Source: an uncultured beta proteobacterium
GTDB taxonomy: Bacteria > Pseudomonadota > Gammaproteobacteria > Burkholderiales > Burkholderiaceae_C
Assembly: GCA_903834645.1 (NCBI GenBank)
Contig: CAILKA010000083.1
Location: 1 to 5,350 of the forward strand
DNA: 5,350 nt
Direction: 5' to 3'
Numbering within the stretch: position 1 is the first letter of the stretch; each line of letters opens with the position of its first letter. Position numbers and translations under genes: made by a program. Positions 1-5,350 of this stretch are shown in pieces. Under the pieces are notes generated by a model that saw only the letters and a list, made by a program, of their open reading frames with translations, ran no database searches and was not told where the DNA came from.

Positions 1-29
1 ATAAAAAACCGGCCAGGAGGCCGGTTTTC
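1..29 (-). terminator. Intrinsic terminator of the tRNA-Ala gene
   Basis: Bases 7-14 (AACCGGCC) and 19-26 (GGCCGGTT) are perfect inverted copies around a 4-base loop (AGGA). The stem extends through A/T pairs at 5-6 and 27-28. Read on the minus strand, the GC-rich hairpin is followed by a run of six T. This is the classical Rho-independent layout, and it sits 14 bases past the 3' end of the tRNA. The plus strand also has four T after the stem, so it might stop transcription weakly from the other side. Confidence 0.9.
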
Positions 30-42
30 GTAAGTAAAGGTG

Positions 43-118
<76 letters not shown>

Positions 119-131
119 ACGTGAACCTCGA

Positions 132-160
132 AGTTTAGCACCGGCCTTGCGGCCTTTGCC
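132..160 (-). promoter_or_regulatory. Candidate promoter for tRNA-Ala
   Basis: On the minus strand, 14 bases before the tRNA 5' end, is TGC-TAAACT (hexamer at 132-137). This is a good extended -10 element. A 17-base spacer upstream, the hexamer GGCAAA (155-160) is only a weak match to a -35 box. Initiation would fall around base 125, giving a short 5' leader, as expected for a tRNA. The call rests on position and the -10 alone. Confidence 0.4.
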
Positions 161-220
161 GCGGCGTTAGCATCCACGCCGGCCGCGCCGACTGCGGTGC
201 TCCCACGACCCCCACCGCCC

Positions 221-1096
221 ATGCCCCGCCACGACGACCCCCTCTGGCTCGAAGCCCAATACGACAACCGCGCCCGCGTGGCCGACTCTCCCCAGCGCAT
301 CGCCGCCTGGACGCAGGCGTCGCAGGCGGCGCGCGCCGGTTCGCCCCGCGCTCGCCTGGACCTGCGCTATGCGCCGGGCCCGGGGGGCACGCTCGATGTC
401 TTCCCGGGCGGCCCTGCTGCCACCGGGCCGGACGGTGCGCCGGTGCTGCTCTTCATCCACGGCGGCTACTGGCGCGCGCTGGCCAAGGAGGACTTCTCCT
501 TCCTCGCGCCGGCCTTCAATGCCGCTGGTGCCGCGGTGGTGGTGCCCGACTACGCGCTGTGCCCGAAGGTAAGCATCGAGCACATCGCGCTGCAGATGGT
601 GCAGGCCGTGGCCTGGACCGTGCGCCACGCCGCCGGCTTCGGCGGCGACGCGCGGCGCATCGTCGTGGTCGGCCACTCCGCGGGCGGGCACCTGGCGGCC
701 ATGCTGATGGCCTGCCGCTGGCGCGACGTCGATCCGGCACTGCCGGCGCAGCCCCTGGCTGGAGCGCTGGCCATCTCGGGGCTGTATGACCTGGAGCCGG
801 TCCGGCGCGTGCCGTCGCTGCAGAAGGATCTGGCGCTCACGCCTGCTTCGGTGCGGCGCCTGAGCCCGGCCTTCTTCCCGCGCCCGCGCCAGGGCCGCCT
901 GTGCGCGGTGGTCGGGGGAGAGGAGAGCGAGGAGTTCCTGCGCCAGAACCAGCTCATCCGCGACGCCTGGGGGCCGACGACGGTGCCGGTGTGCGAGGCG
1001 CTGCCGGAGCTCAACCACTTCACGGTGATGACGGCGTTGGCCGATCCGCAGCACCGCCTGCACCGGCTGGCGCTGGGGCTGCTGGGCCTGGACTGA
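221..1096 (+). CDS. Alpha/beta-hydrolase, arylformamidase-like esterase
   Basis: This is a 291-residue, probably cytoplasmic alpha/beta-hydrolase, since no signal peptide is visible. The oxyanion-hole motif HGGYWR starts at residue 80. The nucleophile elbow GHSAGGH puts the catalytic serine at 153. The histidine is expected at 266, in the motif LNHFT. The acid is probably Glu234 or Glu235, in VGGEESEEF. The HGG motif and overall layout fit the kynurenine formamidase (arylformamidase)-like group of carboxylic ester/amide hydrolases. No tryptophan-catabolism gene lies nearby, so the true substrate is open. The ATG at 221 was chosen because the family-like sequence (LEAQYDNRARV) begins soon after it. 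An in-frame GTG at 197 would add a proline-rich MLPRPPPP leader. Neither start has a Shine-Dalgarno sequence. The gene is divergent from the tRNA and converges on the PhoD gene, with 20 bases between the stop codons. Confidence 0.88.
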   Translation: MPRHDDPLWLEAQYDNRARVADSPQRIAAWTQASQAARAGSPRARLDLRYAPGPGGTLDVFPGGPAATGPDGAPVLLFIHGGYWRALAKEDFSFLAPAFNAAGAAVVVPDYALCPKVSIEHIALQMVQAVAWTVRHAAGFGGDARRIVVVGHSAGGHLAAMLMACRWRDVDPALPAQPLAGALAISGLYDLEPVRRVPSLQKDLALTPASVRRLSPAFFPRPRQGRLCAVVGGEESEEFLRQNQLIRDAWGPTTVPVCEALPELNHFTVMTALADPQHRLHRLALGLLGLD

Positions 1097-1116
1097 GCAG
1101 CCCGCAGCGCGCCCGA

Positions 1117-2751
1117 TCAGTCGCGCTCGATGCGCGCGTGGCCCGCTTCCACGGTGAAGCGGGCGAGGGTCTGGATCCCCGAGTCGGCGCGTTGCACGTC
1201 TTCCACCACCCGCAGCGTCGTCGTGAGCCGCTTCGGTGTGAACTCGCACATCCCGTATCCCTTGCGCTCGCCCTCGGCGAACACGAAGTGCGGGTTTTGC
1301 GCCAGGCGTTGCGCGGTGCGGGCGTTGCCGCCCGAGCGCGAGCTGATGCCCGTGCCGCAGAACTCCACGCCGAGCACCTTCGCCCCGGGTTGCTCATAGT
1401 CGGCCAGCACGTGGCCGACCCAGTTCTCGTGCACGTCGCCACCCAGGATCACGGGGTTGGCCACCGCGTGGCGCTGCAGCGCGTCGGTGAGGCGCCGCCG
1501 CGCGGCCGGGTAGCCGTCCCAGCCGTCGTTCCACAGCCGCCGGCCCGGGCCTGGCTGGTTGTCGCGCATCCCGAATAATGTGGATTGGCCCAGCACCGTC
1601 CAGGTGCCCGGCTGGCGGCCCAGCGTCTCGTCGAGCCAGCGCTCCTGCGCGGCCCCCAGCAGCGAGCGTGCCGGGTCGGCCCAGGCGGCGCAGGCATCGG
1701 GGTCGAAGCTCGAGGAGCCGAGCCGGCCGGCGGGCCCACAGGCCTGCGGGTCGCGGTACTGGCGCGTGTCGAGCAGCACGAGGCTGGCCAGGCGGCCGAT
1801 GTCCACGCGCTGGTGCACGCGCACCGGTTCGCCGACCCGCCAGGGCGCGGTGCCCCCCGGGCCGGCCCCCTCACCGAGCCCGGCCAGGGCCCGCGCGAGC
1901 GTGGCCGCGCGCACGGGCATGTGCTCGTACCAGGCCTGGTAGGCGGCAGCGCGGCGTGCGGCGAAGTCCGCCACGGGTGGGCCGCTGTCGCCGGGCTGCT
2001 CGCCCGCGTAGTCGTTCTGCACCTCGTGGTCGTCCCAGGTGTACCACCACGGGCAGCAGGCGTGAGCGGCCTGCAGCGCCGGGTCGCTGCGGTACAGGGC
2101 GTAGCGGCGCCGATAGTCTTCGAGCGTCAGCACCCACTGGCCGTCGACATGGCGCACGGCGCGCGTGGCGCCCGGGTACTCGTAGATGTAGTCGCCCAGG
2201 AACACCACCGCATCGGGCTGCTCTTCGCTCAGGTGGCGCCAGGCGGCGAAGTGGCCGTGCTCCCAGCGCTGGCAGCTCGCGTAGGCCACGCGCAGCCGGG
2301 AGAGGTTCGCGCCGGGCTCGGGCAGCGTGCAGGTGCGGCCCACCGGGCTCGTCGCGTCGCCGCAGACGAAACGGTAGTGCAGCCAGCGCTGCGGCGGCAG
2401 CCCCTGTGCCTCGACGTGCACCGCGTGCCCCCACTCGGGACGCGCCAGCGCCTGCCCGCGAGCCACGATGCGGGTGAAGCGCTCGTCTTCGGCCACCTCC
2501 CAGCCCACGGCCACGGGCCCGCCCTCGAGCGGGTGCATCCCGCCCAGCGGGCCTCTGGGGCCCATCAGGCGCGTCCACAGCACGACCGAATCGTGCGCAG
2601 GCGAGCCGCTGGCCACGCCCAGCGCGAAGGGGTCATGGCTGAAGCGGGCCGTGGCCCAGGCCCGCCGGGGCAGGGCCGGGACGGCTGTCATCCAGCCGAG
2701 CCAGGCCAGGGCGCGGCGCCGGGAAGAGTCGGGCGGATACGGGGGAACCAC
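1117..2751 (-). CDS. phoD: PhoD-family alkaline phosphatase/phosphodiesterase, Tat-exported
   Basis: This is a 544-residue protein of normal PhoD length. Family members are secreted metal-dependent phosphomonoesterases/phosphodiesterases that release phosphate from organic esters outside the cytoplasm. The N-terminus has SSRRRALAWLGW (residues 9-20), then a short hydrophobic stretch and an AWA cleavage-like site near 31-33, which resembles a twin-arginine leader. An N-terminal PhoD domain starts near FALGVASGSP. The metallophosphatase core follows: YASC (Cys160), GDYIYEY (Asp187, Tyr190), WDDHEVQND (239-247) and GGDVHENW (Asp439, His441). The Cys-27-Asp-3-Tyr spacing equals that of Bacillus subtilis PhoD Cys124/Asp151/Tyr154, which bind the Fe/Ca centre there. 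The start is a GTG, because an in-frame TAG lies a few codons upstream and a later ATG would lose the RR motif. No good Shine-Dalgarno or Pho box was seen. The gene is convergent with the hydrolase and divergent from the helix-turn-helix gene. Confidence 0.93.
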   Translation of the reverse strand: MVPPYPPDSSRRRALAWLGWMTAVPALPRRAWATARFSHDPFALGVASGSPAHDSVVLWTRLMGPRGPLGGMHPLEGGPVAVGWEVAEDERFTRIVARGQALARPEWGHAVHVEAQGLPPQRWLHYRFVCGDATSPVGRTCTLPEPGANLSRLRVAYASCQRWEHGHFAAWRHLSEEQPDAVVFLGDYIYEYPGATRAVRHVDGQWVLTLEDYRRRYALYRSDPALQAAHACCPWWYTWDDHEVQNDYAGEQPGDSGPPVADFAARRAAAYQAWYEHMPVRAATLARALAGLGEGAGPGGTAPWRVGEPVRVHQRVDIGRLASLVLLDTRQYRDPQACGPAGRLGSSSFDPDACAAWADPARSLLGAAQERWLDETLGRQPGTWTVLGQSTLFGMRDNQPGPGRRLWNDGWDGYPAARRRLTDALQRHAVANPVILGGDVHENWVGHVLADYEQPGAKVLGVEFCGTGISSRSGGNARTAQRLAQNPHFVFAEGERKGYGMCEFTPKRLTTTLRVVEDVQRADSGIQTLARFTVEAGHARIERD

Positions 2752-2889
2752 GATCTTGGAGGAGCCGCCCTCGTGCTACCTTGACCCGTTGCGGCCATGC
2801 GCCGAGTGCACGCCAGATGCACGGGACGGCCGAAGACGGTTTGCCATGGGGCTCTCGAGTTCAGGGGGGCAACCGGACTGTACGCGCAC

Positions 2890-3147
2890 ATGCCCGATTC
2901 CCGAAGCTGGACGGATGGTGATGCCTCGCGGCTCAAGGCGCTTCGCCAGGCGCTGGGCTGGGACTTGCCCGCGCTTGCCCGCCGCAGCGCGTTGTCGGTC
3001 ACGCAGGTGCGCCAGCTCGAGGAAGGTGGCGACAGCGCCTTCTACTCCCCCGAGATCAAGTGCATGGCCGGCCGGCGCCTGCTCGAGCGCCTCGTGGCCG
3101 CCAGCGGGCTCACGGGCTCGGGCGACAATGCACCGAAGGAGGCCTGA
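2890..3147 (+). CDS. Small helix-turn-helix DNA-binding protein
   Basis: This is an 85-residue protein counted from the ATG at 2890. Residues 14-47 look like an Xre-type helix-turn-helix: a first helix (SRLKALRQALGW), a second (LPALARRSAL), a turn, and a recognition helix (SVTQVRQLEEG). A conserved-looking FYSPEIK stretch (51-57) and a short amphipathic helix (GRRLLERL) follow. There is no sensor or catalytic domain. It is probably a small transcription factor or an adaptor, and the target is unknown. The reading frame stays open back to an ATG at 2797, which would give 116 residues. The 31 extra residues are low-complexity and unlike a protein domain, so the shorter form is preferred. Neither start has a clear ribosome binding site. 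The gene ends 4 bases before the zinc-ribbon gene and probably shares its transcript. Confidence 0.72.
   Translation: MPDSRSWTDGDASRLKALRQALGWDLPALARRSALSVTQVRQLEEGGDSAFYSPEIKCMAGRRLLERLVAASGLTGSGDNAPKEA
3136..3142 (+). promoter_or_regulatory. Ribosome binding site of the zinc-ribbon gene
   Basis: AAGGAGG is a near-perfect Shine-Dalgarno sequence ending 9 bases before the ATG at 3152. It lies inside the last codons of the upstream helix-turn-helix gene, so translation of the two genes is likely coupled. Confidence 0.8.
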
Positions 3148-3151
3148 AGCC

Positions 3152-3391
3152 ATGCCCATCTACGAATACGCCTGCCGCGCCTGCGGCGCCGCCTTCGAGA
3201 CGCTCGTGCGCAGCGACACGGTGCCCGCCTGCCCGCAGTGCCGATCCACGCAGCTCGACAAGCAGCTGTCGGTGTTCGCCACCGCCGCGGCCGGCAGCGG
3301 CGCGGCTGCCCTGGCGCCGGCTGCCGCGATGGCCGGGCCCTGCGGAACCTGCGGCCACCCTCAGGGCCCCGGCAGCTGCGCCGTCCACTGA
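3152..3391 (+). CDS. FmdB-family zinc-ribbon protein
   Basis: This is a 79-residue protein. It opens with MPIYEYACRACG, the signature of the FmdB/CxxC-CxxC regulatory-protein family. A zinc ribbon is formed by Cys8, Cys11, Cys27 and Cys30, followed by LDKQLSVFA as in relatives. A flexible Ala/Gly-rich linker (43-61) leads to a second cysteine-rich tail (CGTCGH at 64-69, then Cys76) that could bind another metal. The family is named after a putative regulator of formamidase expression in Methylophilus, but most members have no proven role. The start is firm because a strong ribosome binding site precedes it. The overlap of that site with the helix-turn-helix gene suggests the two proteins are made together. 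A link to the formamidase-like hydrolase in this window is only a coincidence of names unless tested. Confidence 0.88.
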   Translation: MPIYEYACRACGAAFETLVRSDTVPACPQCRSTQLDKQLSVFATAAAGSGAAALAPAAAMAGPCGTCGHPQGPGSCAVH

Positions 3392-3401
3392 CGCCCGGTT
3401 G

Positions 3402-3488
3402 ATGGGCCGCCGCGTCCGCGTGGCCTGGCGCGGTCTGGGCGCTATTGCAGCGGCCTTGTGCATTGCCCCGGCCTATGGGTCGGATTGA
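3402..3488 (+). other. Signal-peptide-like 28-codon ORF, doubtful
   Basis: An ATG at 3402 opens a 28-residue reading frame. It has a basic start (MGRRVRVAWR), a hydrophobic core (GLGAIAAALCIA) and a polar end (PAYGSD). This is the shape of a Sec signal peptide with nothing behind it. There is no Shine-Dalgarno sequence. The frame is also open upstream as a shadow of the zinc-ribbon gene, so this may be chance in GC-rich DNA. It could otherwise be the remnant of an exported protein or a very small membrane peptide. Confidence 0.15.
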
Positions 3489-3497
3489 CGCATTTCA

Positions 3498-3527
3498 TTG
3501 GCGGGGTCTGCGGGGCTCTGGTACCGT
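3498..3527 (+). promoter_or_regulatory. Weak candidate promoter for rubrerythrin
   Basis: TTGGCG (3498-3503) and TACCGT (3522-3527) sit 18 bases apart. The second hexamer is preceded by TGG, which gives an extended -10. The conserved T, A and final T of the -10 box are present. Transcription would begin near 3534, leaving a leader of about 60 bases before the ATG at 3597. The match is modest, but this is the best pair seen in the 205-base gap. Confidence 0.25.
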
Positions 3528-3568
3528 GCGTGGTGTTCGTGGGGCGGAAACCCTTCCGTACCACGCAC
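3526..3568. repeat. Inverted repeat upstream of rubrerythrin
   Basis: GTGCGTGGT (3526-3534) is repeated in perfect inverse as ACCACGCAC (3560-3568), with a 25-base interior. Inside lies a second small inverted pair, CGGAA (3545-3549) and TTCCG (3554-3558). No T run follows, so it is not a simple terminator. It starts at the candidate -10 box and ends 28 bases before the rubrerythrin ATG. It could therefore be an operator for a dimeric regulator, or, if transcription starts further upstream, a 5' leader hairpin. Confidence 0.4.
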
Positions 3569-3596
3569 CGCTTGTCCCACTCACCAGGAGCAAACC

Positions 3597-4019
3597 ATGG
3601 GTTTGAAAGGTTCGAAGACCGAGCAGAACCTGAAGGACGCCTTCGCCGGCGAATCCCAGGCCAACCGCCGTTACCTCTACTTCGCAAACAAGGCCGACGT
3701 GGAAGGCCAGAACGACGTCGCGGCGCTGTTCCGTTCCACCGCCGAGGGTGAGACGGGCCACGCGCACGGCCACCTCGAGTTCCTCGAGAACGGCTCGGGC
3801 GACCCCGCCACGGGCCTGCCGATCGGCTCGAGCCGCCAGAACCTGATGGCCGCCGTCGCCGGCGAGACGCACGAGTACACCGACATGTACCCGGGCATGG
3901 CCAAGACCGCGCGCGACGAAGGTTTTGACGAGATCGCCGACTGGTTCGAGACGCTGGCCAAGGCCGAGCGCTCACACGCCAACCGGTACCAGAAGGCCTT
4001 GGACGCACTGGTCGACTGA
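3597..4019 (+). CDS. Rubrerythrin, diiron domain only
   Basis: This is a 140-residue ferritin-like four-helix protein. The expected diiron ligands are present: Glu19 (AGESQANRRY), Glu52 and His55 (ETGH), Glu90 and Glu93 (GETHEY), and Glu124 and His127 (ERSH). These form the two ExxH pairs plus the extra glutamates typical of rubrerythrins, which reduce hydrogen peroxide to water in the cytoplasm. The usual C-terminal rubredoxin domain, with its four cysteines, is absent, and the protein has no cysteine at all. Electrons must therefore come from a separate donor. The Fe-S protein encoded next is an attractive candidate, but this is inference. The ATG has a good ribosome binding site (AGGAG, 3586-3590, 6-base spacing). 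An upstream in-frame ATG at 3498 would add 33 unlikely residues. A terminator-like hairpin follows the gene. Confidence 0.93.
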   Translation: MGLKGSKTEQNLKDAFAGESQANRRYLYFANKADVEGQNDVAALFRSTAEGETGHAHGHLEFLENGSGDPATGLPIGSSRQNLMAAVAGETHEYTDMYPGMAKTARDEGFDEIADWFETLAKAERSHANRYQKALDALVD

Positions 4020-4049
4020 CCTGCGTCGTCGGCACCAGCCGCAGTCAAC

Positions 4050-4079
4050 CAAGGGGTCCGCGATGACCCCTTGTTCTTT
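4050..4079 (+). terminator. Intrinsic terminator or attenuator after rubrerythrin
   Basis: CAAGGGGTC (4050-4058) pairs perfectly with GACCCCTTG (4065-4073) around a 6-base loop (CGCGAT). It is followed by the T-rich TTCTTT. It lies 30 bases past the rubrerythrin stop codon and 87 bases before the next start codon. The T tract is interrupted by one C, so termination may be partial. That would let the rubrerythrin be made in excess over the downstream Fe-S protein. Confidence 0.65.
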
Positions 4080-4116
4080 GGTGCTGCGGGTAGGGCGCCC
4101 CGGCATCGACACCGCG

Positions 4117-4143
4117 CGTTCTGCCCGTTCTGACCGTTTTGCC
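4117..4143. repeat. Three tandem 9-base repeats
   Basis: CGTTCTGCC, CGTTCTGAC and CGTTTTGCC stand head to tail at 4117-4125, 4126-4134 and 4135-4143. The second and third units differ from the first at one position each. They lie between the terminator hairpin and the Fe-S gene, ending 22 bases before its ATG. Possible roles are a binding array for a regulator of that gene or slipped-strand variation. No promoter hexamers of good quality could be fixed in this gap. Confidence 0.55.
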
Positions 4144-4165
4144 AGCATCCACCAGAGGCACCCCG

Positions 4166-5350
<1,185 letters not shown>

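Noticed and set aside
167..1249. 360-codon minus-strand open frame over the hydrolase gene
   Set aside because: The product is Arg/Ala/His-rich low-complexity sequence with no motif, and the opposite strand encodes a well-supported hydrolase.
1585..2784. 399-codon plus-strand open frame antisense to the PhoD gene
   Set aside because: It is a shadow frame of a convincing PhoD gene, with no family-like motifs of its own.
2782..2813. TTGACC as a -35 box for the helix-turn-helix gene
   Set aside because: No acceptable -10 hexamer lies 16-18 bases downstream, where the sequence is GC-rich.
2468..3391. 307-codon plus-strand frame running into the zinc-ribbon gene
   Set aside because: Only the last 79 codons look like protein. 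The rest is antisense to PhoD or overlaps the helix-turn-helix gene in another frame, and the strong ribosome binding site at 3136 fixes the start at 3152.
221..3391. Functional link between the formamidase-like hydrolase and the FmdB-type protein
   Set aside because: FmdB is named for a formamidase regulator, but the genes are separated by an opposite-strand PhoD gene and the FmdB family is widespread without such enzymes.
3436..3449. Possible sigma-54 promoter (TGGGCGCTATTGCA)
   Set aside because: The distance between the GG and GC elements is about two bases too short for a -24/-12 promoter.

Overview
The window is about 65-70% GC by eye. It carries compact genes with strong G/C third-position bias, an encoded tRNA-Ala(CGC), and protein families typical of Betaproteobacteria. 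The best guess is a chromosomal segment from a GC-rich member of the Burkholderiales (Rubrivivax/Leptothrix/Comamonadaceae-like). This rests on sequence style and remembered gene families, not on a database search. There is no sign of a phage, insertion sequence, CRISPR array or plasmid, and base composition looks even throughout.

Layout. (1) Positions 1-140, minus strand: a tRNA-Ala(CGC) gene with encoded CCA, followed by a strong intrinsic terminator and preceded by a plausible extended -10 promoter. (2) 221-1096, plus strand: an alpha/beta-hydrolase of the arylformamidase-like esterase type. (3) 1117-2751, minus strand and convergent with the hydrolase: a full-length PhoD-type alkaline phosphatase/phosphodiesterase with a twin-arginine-like leader and GTG start. 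(4) 2890-3391, plus strand: two small genes in tandem, a helix-turn-helix protein and an FmdB-type zinc-ribbon protein. The second has its ribosome binding site inside the end of the first. (5) 3392-3596: a 205-base intergenic region with an inverted repeat, a weak promoter candidate and a tiny signal-peptide-like ORF. (6) 3597-4019, plus strand: a short rubrerythrin made only of the ferritin-like diiron domain. (7) 4020-4165: an intrinsic terminator-like hairpin, then three tandem copies of a 9-base unit. (8) 4166 to the window end, plus strand: a large Fe-S protein with two N-terminal [4Fe-4S] motifs and CCG-type cysteine repeats (GlpC/HdrB-like). Its 3' end lies outside the window.

The rubrerythrin and the CCG Fe-S protein form the most interesting part. 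A diiron peroxide-scavenging protein lies just upstream of a multi-cluster electron-transfer protein that has no obvious dehydrogenase partner here. I recall this pairing from proteobacterial genomes, often with a DUF3501 gene next, and its biochemistry is to my knowledge unresolved. A peroxide or oxidative-stress redox module is a reasonable inference but not shown. The other genes look like ordinary housekeeping or accessory genes, and no clearly new system is proven by this sequence.
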